A DNA stretch of 64,000 nucleotides from Arabidopsis thaliana (GCF_000001735.4 NC_003074.8:620101-684100); one strand, 5' to 3'. Shown: positions 1 through 11,892, numbered from the stretch's first letter. Notes: generated by a model from the letters alone, not told the origin. Numbers and translations: made by a program.

Positions 1-3000
1 CATCTTGTTCCCACAACCCAAAGCTTCATCAAGAGGTGTGTTTCCCCATCTAATTACAAAAAAAACTGTTAGCAACCGCGAAAACAAACCGCTCTTTATT
101 TGGTTAAAAAAGAAGTTACCTGTCTTTTGCAAGAACATTAGCACTTGCTTCTACCAATTGGATCGCCAAGACATAAAATCCTTCAGAGGCAGCTACATGA
201 AGAGGTGTTCTGTGATCATAATCTTTGGAATTAGGATCAATTCCGTTACTAAGAAGCCGTTTCAAGAAATCGCTGTCTCCTTTCGCAACCACGGTGCAAA
301 GGAAAGTCCCTGCGTTCTCTATGTTCAACGTAGCTCCTTCTTTAACAAGCAACGCCGCAACACGATCATTCCCATTCTTGATTGCTTCTAGTAAAGGTGT
401 GCTCCCCAATTTATCTTTGATATTTACATCAACTGATTCTTGTATAAGATATAATGTAATATCTTCATATCCTCTAGAGGCTGCAAGATGCTGTTAACAA
501 CAAAAATATGTTAATAGATATCTTCCAATGTTGGATTTAAGAAACCGAGAAGCTGTAGAAGCATACCAAAGGCGATCTTCCGTCATAATCTGTCTTATTC
601 GGGTCACCTCCAGCTCGAATCAAACTCTTAAGCTGATAAAGATCACCGTAGAAAGCCGCACTATTCAACTTCAGAGCTAGCTCTGCCTCTTGTTTACTGA
701 TATGAAAGGTTATATCGGATTCTAGTTGCTTAATCCGGACATTAGATTCTTTCCCTTCAAGCAGATTGTTGAGAATCCTCCGTCCATCATGGAAAAATAT
801 CTCGAGTATGTTCATGAAAGATTGCTTGTCAAGCCTTAGAATCCGACATAGCTCTGCAACTCTAACCGTGTAAGGCTGAGGAATATTGCAGAGGATTGAA
901 ATCTCTCCAAAAGAATGATCTGGTTGTAGAACTGCCACTATTTCTTCAGATCCATCCTTTGTTATACCTATCTCCTCCTGATTGAAATCACAAGAAGTTT
1001 GGTTTAGTAACTGAGATTTTTTAGTCATTCCTAACATTTATTGACGAAAACACAGATATTTTGTTTACCAATACACCGTGACAAACAAAGTAGAGCTGAT
1101 CAACGACGCTTCCTTGCTCCATTATAACTTCTCCAGGAAGAAAGAACTCTTCATGAAGTCTTATAACCTGTAATAAAAGCAAAAGTGTGCTCTTTAGTTA
1201 CCTGAAGAAAGAAAGTAATTTTCAAAAAAATCAAAAGGCTTACAATCTGGTTAATGAATTCAGATGAGCATCCGCGAAAGAGAGGAACTTTCTCAATATA
1301 CGGCAAGTATAAAGTTTGCGCAATCTGCAGTAACAACATAAGTTTACATTTGTTCATCATCTGAATCTGAACAAGCATCTCTGAAGCACTCATCATACCT
1401 TAGCACGGATAGAGACAGGAATGTCTTGAAGAACAGCTGCTTCAGTGTAGCTGCTTTCGTACTGCAACCGCAAATGTCCGGTAATCTGACCACGGATGTT
1501 CCTACCGAGTTTGTTTCGGTTCATATACCGCATGATATCAGCCATCTTATCCCGGAATCTCTCTGTTTTCGAACCTTTTACAATCAAAGCTGTCATGTTA
1601 CCAATCAAGTAAGCTCCTAGAATCATATCGAATGAAATGTAGACCATCGCGAATATCATTTCCCGCATATTAACCGCGTGTATATCTCCATAACCTGCAT
1701 TATAAGAAACATACCAAGTTAAGGAATGAAAGCAAACGATATATTCACCAAGTTTTCAGTTATCAGAACTTACCAACAGTTGCCATAGTAACAACTGCAA
1801 AGTACATAGAAGTAGTGTATCGAGTCCAGAGATCGATCTCTCTAAACTTCGAGTAACTGTAATCTCCTAACTTCAAGCTTCCAATCCAAGTGTACCCTTC
1901 TTGAGAAGCAGGAAGCGTCGTGGCCAAGTAATAGAAGATACAAGCTGCGGTGTGAGTGCAATAAAGCTCGACGAATATAAGCTTGACGATTCTTGTAAAA
2001 AGGTAATTGATTCTTATATCTTTCTCCATTTTGTGGAAAAACAGGATTACTCTATGAACTCGATATAGCCTTATCAACAATAGGTATCTCACTTCTTCTT
2101 TTTCGCCTGCAGCCTGTTTTCAAATTCACAGTTTCAAATTCTCCGTTTCCCGCAAAATCAAAAGAGTAAAAAGTGTATACCTTGTAGATGATATCCCATG
2201 GCATGCAAGCAAGTAAGTCAATTATAAAAGTTGATTTTAAGTACCTACAAAATTGACAAACACCATGAAGAGGTTAATCTCATTGAGTAGATAGCAAGAA
2301 AACAGAAACAGAGTAGAGTTTGAATACCGTAAAGCAATTGAGCTGCGTTTATAGATCATTCTATAAGTTCGGCTATCACGATAAGCAACGAAGAATGTCA
2401 AGACAATATCTACTAAGAAAGCGATTTGGCCAGCGATATCGAGGATGAACAGATTCTCTGGTAATCCCCTGAAGAATCCGAATTCCAATGGAGTGAAGAA
2501 GGAAGAATAAAGTGCCCATATCAATATAAACATCGTCCACGCCTTGTACCACCTGCAAATTCAAGAATCTTTAGATCCGGACAGAGTATTTAGTAGCTAA
2601 ACTAAACTCACTACTTAGTCTACTTCTATTATTGCTCCAAACTTCAGCGAAACAGAGTTTTCTTCTTTAATCTGGTCTGACGTGTACAGACTCATGGTTG
2701 TTACATTTTTAACCAACGATCATTTGTAACCATTGAGAAACTGATACGTGTCATAAAGTGGCGGGAAATGAATGAATAACCGAAGAAAATGTTATTACAC
2801 TAAAAAGGAAGGTTAAATCCACAATCAAGCCCCTAATGTTTTTGTTTGCACTACAATTGACCCCGAAAGTTGTTAAGCTAACAAATTTCCTTCAAAATTT
2901 CTCTAATAAAAGTAGTACGTAGCTTCAAAATATATAGGAAGATTGATTTCTATAAGATTTAGTCTCAGTATAAAGAAAAAAAGAAATTAATCAATACCTA

Positions 3001-3373
3001 CCCTAAAATCCATATAACAAAGTAAGTGGACTAGAATAATACAAAATAAAACATAAGGCCTACTTATGAAACTATTAAAAGTTAAAGGACTCAGAAAACA
3101 AAATTCAAAAGCGTGACGAGAATTTATGGTGTACCGGTTATCGGGATGAACAATGGAGCCTCTGGAGATATCTCTGATTCCATTAATGACGGTGAACTTT
3201 CCACCGCTACCGCCGGCGAAGTCTAACCCTAAGAAATTGGTGAGAGGATTGAATCTGTTTCCTCGCGATTCTACAATCCCATCTCTGAAATCATCAACCT
3301 CGTAATCCTCTAATTCCACGTCTGATTCGCCGCCGCTACGATAAGAAACTCCGCCGCCGCTACTACCTCCCAT
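1..3373 (-). CDS. SKOR: Outward-rectifying Shaker-type K+ channel SKOR (3' end cut by window)
   Basis: Plasma-membrane channel that releases K+ from root stele cells into the xylem. Ten exons are visible: 3135-3373, 2328-2552, 2181-2244, 1774-2113, 1399-1694, 1244-1324, 1069-1167, 567-977, 120-490 and 1-49. They give 725 codons; the family member is about 828 residues, so about 100 C-terminal residues (KHA region) lie beyond base 1. Visible in order: an acidic, Gly/Ser-rich N-terminus, six membrane segments with an Arg-rich S4 (RYLLLIRLYRVHRV, exon 4), the pore signature TVGYGD split by the phase-1 intron between 1774 and 1694, a cyclic-nucleotide-binding domain, and ankyrin repeats (DYDGRSPLHLAA, DHRTPLHVAA). 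The ATG at 3373 starts the known N-terminus MGGSSGGG. The leader upstream is CT-rich. Identification rests on recall of the Arabidopsis protein; the close alternative is its relative GORK. Confidence 0.96.
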
Positions 3374-3428
3374 TACACCTCCGAATCACGATACCAGATA
3401 ATCGGATATTTGACGAAGAAGACAACCT

Positions 3429-3476
3429 CTCTGTTTTTCTCTCTCTTTCTCTTTCTCTCTCTTTCTCTCTTATTTC
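3429..3476. repeat. CT-rich microsatellite in SKOR 5' leader
   Basis: Imperfect CTCTCTTT/CTTTCT run on the plus strand, which reads as GA-rich in the SKOR transcript. Purine- or pyrimidine-rich tracts of this type are common in Arabidopsis leaders and core promoters. Confidence 0.8.
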
Positions 3477-4945
3477 CTTTTTGTGATTTTCAGTTATATG
3501 CCTAAAATTGGCGCCTGTGTTTTCAAATTTCGAAACTTATCAGATAGAGAAAAAAATAGCAACTCAAGTTAATTCGATGAACAACACCATGGAATCGGCG
3601 AAATTTATACACAAATTTTCGGTTTTTTTTTGTTAGTGCTGTTGTTTATTTTTTACATTAAAAGTTCAAATTGTGATTCAAAAAGCCCATGCTATATTAA
3701 TATTTTTATGGTCATAATAAAAGATAACGTAGTGTAAAAGAATAATAATATGTTTTAAAAAATAAGGTGAACCAGTGAGATATGGGTTTATTTTTAGAAT
3801 GACCTATGAAGAGCACCATATAAATGATAAGAGAGTCTTTTATAACCACAAGATAAACAATAAGTCATTACGTGTTACGTACATGTGATAAGGTATCGTG
3901 ATGTGATAAAGTTCGAGGAAGTCACTTTTTCGATCATTTTATTCGTAAATGTTTCTTTCTTTCTAATGCTAAACGATTTCTCCTTTATCACGTTTAAACA
4001 TGCATAAGAGATTAGAGATCATAAGATTAAACACTTGTGATTGTGTGTGGTATTTTACAAGATATCGTTTGGTTATGTAGGTCGAAGCCGATGTGTGTGT
4101 GCGTGTGTGTGTTTTGTCACTCTTTTTTTCCTAAAATTCACATGAAGACGATGAATTCGAAAAATGGTATTTTATCTAAAACAAATTTGGAAAAACCAAG
4201 TTGGGATACAAGTGTTATGATGGATAGACTCTAAACTGAAATGTCCCTAAACTTTGATTCCCGTTGTGAAACACTTTACCATTAGAAAATTCACGTGACA
4301 ATTTATATGATTAGTCAAGCTAGATAATGTTAAGGTATTATAGGAGATTGAGTGCATTCAGTTAGGTCAGAAGTAATTAGTTAACTAATTTTATGTTCTA
4401 ATGGGATATTTGTTATATCATCGATTGTGCATTAACCGACCTTTGCTTTGGCTGTTCTCTCTCTCTTTGTTTTGTGGACTCCTTTTCAAGTTATAAACAA
4501 GATAACATAACCCTTTTTTTTTTGGTTATGCATATATCTTGATTTAAATATTTCAAATGTCAATGGTTTATAGTGGAAAGCCTAATGCATTTTTTTTATA
4601 AGTTATATAAGCATATGGTTGGTAATCACAAATAGTCCAAAAATTCACAAAAAAATATGAATATGTTTAGTTAGTGGTCTTCTTCCTTCTTCAATACTTG
4701 ACCCCTAATTAGTTTCTCGACATATTTGACCCCTAATTGGTTTCTGGAATTGTCTCAATTATTTATTATTCCACATGTATTTGTTTAACAATAATAAGAG
4801 TTTTAACTTTAAAGATGATTGTTAAATTTACCACTTTCGTCATTATGTTTTGTGCCACCAAATGATCAATATCTGAAACATTCTCACTCAAAACTAGAAT
4901 GATACGACCACCAGTCATAATCACTTTTTTTTTTTTAGTTTATCA

Positions 4946-4978
4946 CCTGAAACTGGTCGGAACTGCCACAGTTTCAGG
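4946..4978. repeat. Perfect 10-bp inverted repeat with 13-nt loop
   Basis: CCTGAAACTG at 4946-4955 and its exact reverse complement CAGTTTCAGG at 4969-4978 can form a hairpin. A related CTCTGAAACTG occurs again near 5084-5094. There is no poly-T tract or gene context to call a terminator or RNA gene. Confidence 0.7.
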
Positions 4979-5198
4979 TTTCATCCCCAGATATTTCGGC
5001 CTTTTTGGCAACTCTGGTTATGAAAATTACGTTCTTGAATTATACCCATTAACCGATAACTATACCTCAAATACCAATTGATCCTCTGAAACTGATAATT
5101 GTATATATATGAGATTGATTAGTTTTCACTGTATATTCTCATAGAACATTGTATGTTTTACCAGGGTACAGATTTTTAAACAGTCTTTTCTAGTTTAT

Positions 5199-7057
5199 TC
5201 AAAGATGTTGAGCTCTCCAATCAACAGCAGAATCCTCGTCATCCTCCTCATCGCTGGGCGATTCTTCTTCTGTCTTCTTCGGCTTTTTAACAGACCCCTC
5301 AGAGGTTTTACTGCGCTTCGCTAATCTTGCCGCTTTAAGTTCCATTTTCTTCCTCTTCAGAATCTCTACTTTCTCTTTGTATGATCTGCAGAATAAGATT
5401 AAAAGGAGAAGCCAAGTGTTTACTTAATCTTAAACAAGTCTCAACATTTCCATCTTCTTGCTATAACAAAGTAATGAATCAAATTACCTTTGCTCTCGTT
5501 GTTCCTCCTCTTCTATAGTTTCCGCAGCATCAACCTGACAATTAGAGTGCGAGAAAAGCGATTTTAAGTTTAAGAAAGAGCTTATGATACTGTCAGCAAT
5601 TTATCATAGTGACAGAAAGTTATCTGACCTCTTCTTCTTCCATGCGGCTATCCACTACCTGCAAATCATCTTGTATCAACTTCTCAAATTCTTTATATTC
5701 ATCCCTGTAAGAAGATCCATGTTTATATAAGTTCACGAAGAGAATTCTTAGGTACAAACCCATAAGATCATATGAACCATTCAAATTGAGAATGTAGGAA
5801 AGTAACTGGATCACAAGGTCCACAACAATGAGGTTTCACTTTGATTTTCTGCATCTGGAAAAGTAAAAGCAACAAAAAAAAAAAGAGAAGAAACTCACTT
5901 GATATCTGGTTTGACGAGCTTGATTCCATGGGCAAGCAGGTCAGCTTCTTTATTATCAAAAAAACCGGTTGGAAGGTTTCCATTCACCATTGGTTTTGTT
6001 TCTGGACCAGTGGTCTGTGTCTGACTCTGTTTAGGTTCACTGGTGGTTTTGGTATTTGAAGAATCAGTTTTCTGATTATCAAAGAATCCGGCTGGAAGAG
6101 GTCCCTTTGACTTATTTGTTTCAGATCCTATAGTGTGCTTTGATTGCTCTAAATTCTTGGATTTTGCTGGTTCTACTTCTGCTGCACATATATTTGATCA
6201 ATAAGTTTTTTTTTTCGATTGACGAATGAAACTATCATCAATCTTTCAAAAAACCTAAGACTAGAGCCTTTAAGCATGGCATCCACATAACTAGCACCTA
6301 AACCAAAAGCCTTCTACTAAGAAAATTATTCGAAAAAGATAAGAACAAGAAGAGGAAAGTGCATTAGTCATTACCTCTAGCAGGCTCACGATTTTCGAAG
6401 AAATTTGGCGGAAGACCAGATGATGTCTGAGAATTGGATGATTTAGCCAAAGCTTCAATTTTCGTTGGCCGAGTTTCAGCAGGTTTGCTACCCCGTTGGA
6501 CTCCCGCTGCACTAGCCTTGAGACTATCAATGGCCTGTCCAAACGTTACATTACGAAAGCTAAGTTAATAAGATTAAAGAACATAAAACAGAGAATCTAA
6601 CGCATAAAATCATATAAGAGCATGAAATCTACCTATCTTCAATGTATGTAATTTATCAAATATCCCATTGTTGTTACTCAGGTTATAAGAGATTGTGAAG
6701 TAAAGCTTATGGAGCAGAAGACACTAAGTTTACCTCGTGGTGCTTACGAGAAGCTTGATGTACATCCCAGAGTGATTCAGATTTCAAGACGACATTGCAA
6801 ACTCGACACACAGGCTGGTCTGATTCGTTGTACCTACAAATCCAAAGAACAAACTCTTCATCCCAACTACAGCTCAAGCCCAATCCCCAGAACCCACAAA
6901 TATTTGGAATTGTAGAAACCCAGAAGTGACATCGAAACGAAGAGAAGAAGAAGCTAACAACGGTTTACCTAACGAGAGGAGAATCTATGCGGGTGTCTTT
7001 CTTCTTGGCGTTGAGTTTAGACCGGAACATGGCCTTCTTCTTCGCTTGAGCATCCAT
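5199..7057 (-). CDS. ARS1: C2H2 zinc-finger protein with acidic coiled-coil tail (ZNF830-like)
   Basis: Seven exons: 6969-7057, 6734-6833, 6375-6534, 5899-6178, 5629-5704, 5488-5534 and 5199-5385. The N-terminus is Lys/Arg-rich (MDAQAKKKAMFRSKLNAKKK). A single zinc finger follows, CRVCNVVLKSESLWDVHQ-ASRKH, of the type found in U1-like splicing proteins and human ZNF830. The middle repeats a G-x-LP-x-(G/N)FF(D/E)N motif three times (GLPPNFFEN, PLPAGFFDN, NLPTGFFDN). The C-terminus is charged and helical and ends SAVDWRAQHL. Nuclear location is likely. I recall this locus (At3g02860) as ARS1, linked to ABA and reactive-oxygen responses; the symbol is less certain than the family. The upstream in-frame extension has no ATG, so the start at 7057 is preferred. 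Confidence 0.9.
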
Positions 7058-7641
7058 CACTCTCCTTCGTAGCAACCCACGCAACTCCCAAATTATCACA
7101 ACCTCGCAAGGAATACGAAGATCTGAGAAATTTGTTCTATTCAAATCAAACCCTAAGTCCTTAGAGGAGGACAACAGTCACCGTGAGAATCAAAATTCCT
7201 CCCTCCGTTCTTCTCCGCAATCTCTTCTCTTTTACGGGTCGGGTCGATCCAACTCGGGATTAGACTTGAGACTTTCGGGATGCTTCTGGGTCGTTAGTCG
7301 TAACTGGGCCGGACTCATTATCCCCATTTTCCTCTGTTGTTAATTTAGTATGGATCACAAAATACCTTAAACTCCACCTTTTATAAAAAAAAAAAAAATG
7401 CAAACTCGATTACAAAGATCAACTACATGGAAGAACAGAATTATATCATTCAATACCAAACATATGATTTTTTTTTAATTGAATTCACAAAGGGTAGCAG
7501 AAAGAAAATAGTTTTTTTTTTTTCTCAACAATTGAGTTTGTTTTCTTTCTACCGAAAAGAAATATTCAATAATGTTAAGTTTTTGAATTGAGTTTGATCA
7601 TATAAGGTTGAGACCATATTGTAAAATAATAACAGATGACT
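7058..7641. other. Intergenic: ARS1 promoter and VTC4 3' flank
   Basis: Contains the ARS1 leader and promoter on the right of the gene. A GC-rich block at about 7224-7272 resembles a block upstream of VTC4, and a TGGGCC-type element lies near 7306, typical of site II promoters of housekeeping genes. The rest (7320-7641) is A/T-rich with homopolymer runs near 7384-7397. Confidence 0.65.
7224..7272. promoter_or_regulatory. GC-rich promoter block upstream of ARS1, similar to one upstream of VTC4
   Basis: A 49-nt stretch aligns without gaps to 9890-9938 upstream of VTC4, about 40 of 49 identical by eye. It starts TTCTCTTTT and ends GACTTGAGACT. Both copies lie 170-310 bp before a minus-strand start codon, and both are followed by GGGCCGGA (near 7307 and 9967). 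Confidence 0.55.
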
Positions 7642-9582
7642 TCATGCCCCTGTAAGCCGCAACGCCTCAGCGAATAACTCCTTGAGAGAAGCGTTTGAAG
7701 CCGCGATCCTCTGCGATGTTATGTCCAAATCTTTACCGGATCTGATGAACAAAGACGACATAAAACAGTTAGTTATAATCAGTTGGACGGTTTGAGAGTG
7801 AGTGTGTTTGGTTTAATCTCAAACTCTTACGGATCAAAGATGAGTCCACCAGCTTCTTTCACGATAACAATTCCTGCTGCAATGTCCCTGTGAAAGATTT
7901 GATATTATTATGCCATCATCAGGATCTAATTTTGTTTGTACAAGAAAGAAATCCCCTTTTTTAATCCAAGCAAGGAAAAAAAAAAGAAGACAATTTACCA
8001 TGGACCACCGAAACCGAGCTCGTAGAAGATATCAACCCTTCCACACGCAACGCCACAGAGGTCCAGTGCACACGAACCACTCATCCTAAGGGACCTGACC
8101 TGATGAATGAAGGACACAACAATCATGAGTTTTGGCAGAGACTAGAACCAAATTGGTGGAGTTCCAAATATCTATCGATAAACTTTTACCTTGGTTAGCA
8201 AACTGTTGATTCTGTTGGTTGTATCGTCTAATGTAGCTTTATCTCGTTTAGTACCCGCCTATATTCAATTGGTCACATTAGCGATGAGAGGAGGCTTCAT
8301 AGCAATCTAGTTTTAGTAGTCTAACACAAAGGAGCCAGATTTTTACCTCTGTCACGAGCAAAGCGGTTAAAAGTTCGCTTTGAGCTGACACTGCAAAAAG
8401 AACATTGTTTGAGTTGAAAAGAAGGAAGAGAACTCAAGTCTCTGAACAAGTGATAGCTATACTCCGGATGCCATAAAAAGAGATCAAGAAATTTTTTATT
8501 AGGTCTCTAGAACAAGTGCTAACCTTTGATTCGCTTTCCATTCAAGAATGCTCCTTTCCCTTGGACACCGGTGAATAGCTGTTTGATCATTAGATATTAT
8601 GTAAGAATTGAGAAAAATCTTGAAACATGCATGTACAGAGCACCATCAAGGAAACTATGTATAATGGTAAGTTGTAACGATCGAAGAAACTTGAAACAAT
8701 GGAATACACAATCTTTTACCTCTTCCATAATAGGATTATAAACAACTCCAACAACAGGGACTTTTCCAATCGTAAGTCCAATGGAAACACACACGAAAGG
8801 GAACCTACAAAAAAAAAACAGCATTTGTTTTTGTTTTTGATGAAATGGGCAAATGAAACACACAGGTCATTCAAATGGGAATTGATCAATAATGATAATA
8901 CCCGTGAACGAAATTGGTTGTTCCATCAAGAGGATCAACAATCCAAGTTGGTTCGTCAGTTAGTTCTGTCACACCAAATGCAGCTGTAGTTTCTTCTCCT
9001 ATGAACTAATAAATTATAGCAAAACTCTAATGATCAACGCGAGGAAGAAGCCAACAAAATGGGAATTCAAAAGAAGAAATAATCACCACCTTGTGATTGG
9101 GAAAGAGCTGCTTGAGATGATTAAACACAAGTTCTTCACATCCTTTATCAGTCTCTGTCACCAAATCCACCTAAAAGCAACAATTTAAGGAGCCATAGAA
9201 GATAATTTCAAAAAAAAAATTGACACTCTTAAGTAGCCATTCCCACTTATTGAGTGATTGAAACATTATCTGAGCGGAGGAAAGAAACAAAAACCTGGCC
9301 TTTGTGTTCAACATGTTTAGTCTCGTAAAACCCTTTACGAATGATCTGCAGAACGCAAACCAAAAGGAGCCAGATTAAATAACGATTAGCCAAAATATCG
9401 ATCAAAACTCAAGGAGATCGAAAGATAGACCTGTCCAGCTTTTTTAGCGGCATCAATGGCGGCAGCCAAAAACTGATCTAGAGAATCTGCGTCAAATCAA
9501 TGTCGCCCGAAAGAAAATGAGGAAACAGGGAAATCAAATAAGGTTTGCAGAGATTGATCGTGACTTTACCATTGTCCGCCAT
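7642..9582 (-). CDS. VTC4: L-galactose-1-phosphate phosphatase / inositol monophosphatase
   Basis: Removes phosphate from L-galactose 1-phosphate in the Smirnoff-Wheeler route to ascorbate; the family also hydrolyses myo-inositol 1-phosphate. Twelve exons: 9570-9582, 9431-9486, 9295-9345, 9090-9170, 8902-9005, 8720-8804, 8524-8578, 8348-8391, 8190-8258, 7999-8099, 7831-7887 and 7642-7741. They sum to 816 nt, or 271 residues plus stop, the expected length. Metal-site motifs of the Mg2+- and Li+-sensitive phosphatase fold are present: GEE at about residues 70-72, DPLDGTTNF at 91-99, and PWDIAAG with Asp221. The first coding exon is only 13 nt (MADN plus one base). No targeting peptide is visible, so a cytosolic enzyme is expected. 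Confidence 0.97.
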
Positions 9583-9953
9583 TTTCGAGAGAAGACGAAA
9601 AGAGTGATGCTTTCTTTACTTTGGGATGTGTTTCAGAGAAAACCAAAAGTTACGGTTTTTGTGGTTAGGCACAGAGCGAATATTCGAGGCATCTAATCTT
9701 ATACTGTATTATATTAATTACCCAATTAGGCATCCGAAATCACCCAATAATCACGGTCCGATATGGGAAATAAGAGGATTTCAGAAAATCCGTTATACAA
9801 AAAGCTAACCAATGATCATTTGAAGATTAGATTTCACCTCAATTTTATCATCCAACTTTCTCTTGACAAAACCCGCATTCTGTAATCAGTTCTCTTTTCC
9901 GGGTCGGACAGACCCGAGTCGGGTTTGGACTTGAGACTATTGGACTGGACTCC

Positions 9954-10051
9954 TTATTCTGAATATGGGCCGGAATTCTTTTTTTTTAGAACAAGTGCAT
10001 AACACGGAAGGAAAAAGATGTTCTAATTTATTCTGAATATGGGGCCGGAAT
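9954..10051. repeat. 23/24-bp direct repeat containing a GGGCCGGAAT core
   Basis: TTATTCTGAATATGGGCCGG-AAT at 9954-9976 recurs at 10028-10051 with one extra G. About 50 bp separate the copies. The TGGGCC core resembles site II/TCP elements. Confidence 0.75.
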
Positions 10052-10066
10052 GATATTGGTGCATAC

Positions 10067-10285
10067 TTGTCTTTCTCTGGCTGGTTCACTTACATTGATG
10101 AGAAAAATGCGAAGAACACTTTGAAATCGGTTTGTGATCAAGAGACAAAGGAACAATCGTCTACTGCTTCTGCCGTTGTGTGGACAAGAAAAACTCATTC
10201 AACACCAAAATTATGTTGTTTTATTTTTCCGATATTTTACATTTTGTCTTATAAATCTCATGATATAACAGTAGCCCCTTTCTGA
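10067..10285 (+). pseudogene. Coding-like fragment without ATG
   Basis: An open frame with protein-like composition (FSGWFTYIDEKNAKNT ... KSVCDQETKEQSS ... VVWTRKTH) runs from about 10067 and then becomes hydrophobic and low in complexity before a stop at 10283-10285. Its first codon is TTG; there is no upstream ATG in frame and no clear splice partner. I do not recognise the family. It could be a relic of a gene, an unannotated exon, or chance. Confidence 0.25.
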
Positions 10286-10344
10286 GAAGAGATTTGTTTT
10301 GCATACTTGTGTAATTTACATTTAAAAAAAACACAGATCAACAG

Positions 10345-10461
10345 AAGAACAGAACTAAACACTAACACTCTAAACGAGACCACCTCTCCAACACGAGACA
10401 TCAAACGCCACACATACACAATCTCTGCAACCTAAGAACAGAACTAAACACTAACACTCTA
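10345..10461. repeat. 28-bp perfect direct repeat, 89 bp apart
   Basis: Positions 10345-10372 and 10434-10461 are identical (starting AAGAACAGAACTAAACAC). The repeat sits just before a pyrimidine-rich stretch (10500-10530) that looks like a transcript leader. Confidence 0.85.
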
Positions 10462-10595
10462 CAATCTACTTGTTCATTCTTGAGAAATCAAAAGTCTCTA
10501 TTCACCTTCTTCTTCTTTCTTCTTCTTCGAGAGAAACGAAAATCAACAATCTTTTTCATCTATTTCTCTTTGGAGAAGAGAAGCAAAGCATAGAA

Positions 10596-10880
10596 ATGTC
10601 CATCACTTTATATTATTTGTTGTATTCTCCATTCATAGGCAAAGAGAGAGAGAAAGATGTCTTCATCATAGCTAAGCTTTTGGTTGCCTTAGAGATAGTC
10701 TCGACCTTTCTCTCGTTCCAAGACAGCGATGACGCTCTCTGCTGCTCTCGGCGGAAGATACAGCCAGTCCCAACGTACATGGACTTTGAAGTAGGTACTA
10801 ACATGAACGTAGACAGTGTTGTGGTTAGTATACTTTTGAGGATCGGATCATCAACCTTATCAGTTGATTCTTCAACTTAA
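10596..10880 (+). CDS. Possible small protein, 94 codons, unknown
   Basis: An ATG-started frame (MSITLYYLLYSP...) preceded by a CTT-rich leader-like stretch at 10498-10580. The protein has a hydrophobic segment near residues 24-41 (FIIAKLLVALEIVSTFLS), a Cys-Cys pair (ALCCSRRK) and a polar tail. I recognise no family. Codon use is not clearly coding and it may be non-coding transcript. Transcript evidence would settle it. Confidence 0.25.
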   Translation: MSITLYYLLYSPFIGKEREKDVFIIAKLLVALEIVSTFLSFQDSDDALCCSRRKIQPVPTYMDFEVGTNMNVDSVVVSILLRIGSSTLSVDSST

Positions 10881-11770
10881 TTAAACTCATTATATAAAAA
10901 ACAAAATATTTATGTGACCGTTAAGAACTTAATTGTGAAAGAAGAGGAAATAACAGAGAAAAAAGGGAATTGTAATGTGACCGTTAATTGTGATTAGCAA
11001 TATCCCTTTTTCTCTCAAATAATAATTGGGGCATTTGCAAATCTTACACTTGACTTCCTTGAAAAGAAAGCCTCTGTTGCGTAATTACAATTTGCATTTT
11101 GGTTGTATGTTTGTGATTGTTTCATAGGTCTATTCCACAACTTTTTACCTTTTTTATTTTTTTACTCTCCACAACTTTGTACCTATAACTAAATAATATA
11201 AAGTCACAATTTTGTACGGATATTCTGATGTTTCATTAGTCATTTACATTTTTATTGATTATGTTCGCATGTACAGCTACTTTCGTAAACAGCTTCTTTT
11301 GTACGAATTGTTCTAGAGAATTTTCGATCATAATCAAAATATAAACAAAATGTTTAACAATGCGCTTCAAATAGGTGGGCCTTTGTTATAAGTAATTTAA
11401 AAGTCGAAGAACCCAATGGCCTATATGTCAATCAAATACATGGGCCTATGTTATAAGGAATTAAAAATTTAAGAACCTTAAAGGCCTACATGTGATTCTC
11501 ACAACTCTAATTCATGCCATGTTTTATTTTAAAAGTGTTAATTTTCATTAACATAAATGGTAAAATCGTGTATTAAACGTACTAATTCATTTCAAGTAAA
11601 TATTCCTTTTATACCGTAAATATACTACATTGTATCATTTTCATATTTTATCTTTGGTATTTCATTATTTTCTTCACATTACAACCATAAATTATGAATT
11701 TCACATTAGAGGCGTATACGTATTTAAAAACGATTAAAAGAGTTTCCAAAAACGTGTGTAAATTACGTAC

Positions 11771-11780
11771 TATATAAATA
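11771..11780 (+). promoter_or_regulatory. TATA box of ILR1
   Basis: TATATAAATA lies 113 bp before the ILR1 ATG, placing a start site near 11805 and giving a leader of about 90 nt. Confidence 0.7.
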
Positions 11781-11892
11781 TTAAAAATGGATCGGTGATC
11801 CAACTCCTTCTCCTTCATCATCATCGTATTCACCGTTGTCCTTTCTTTCATTGACACTTGCCAGTTTACATCGACAAACAAAAGAAATCAGA

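Larger units (their letters stand above)
3374..5198. other. Intergenic: SKOR promoter/leader and ARS1 downstream DNA
   Basis: No gene is supported here. The SKOR side (3374-3480) is its 5' leader, including a CT microsatellite at about 3429-3476. The rest is A/T-rich, with a GT-rich run near 4090-4115 and a small perfect inverted repeat at 4946-4978 listed separately. Short open frames at 4037-4234 and 4899-5081 lack coding character and are not called. Confidence 0.7.
9583..11892. other. Intergenic: VTC4 promoter, two direct repeats, ILR1 promoter
   Basis: Divergent promoter region. The VTC4 side holds the block matching the ARS1 promoter (9890-9938). A 23/24-bp direct repeat (9954-9976 and 10028-10051) contains GAATATGGG(G)CCGGAAT. 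A 28-bp perfect direct repeat lies at 10345-10372 and 10434-10461. A coding-like fragment (10067-10285) and a 94-codon ATG frame (10596-10880) are listed separately. From 10900 on it is A/T-rich, ending in a TATA box at 11771-11780 for ILR1. Confidence 0.65.

Noticed and set aside
6709-6915. Plus-strand 68-codon frame with an ATG
   Set aside because: It lies opposite ARS1 exon 2 and its introns and follows the complement of the zinc-finger exon.
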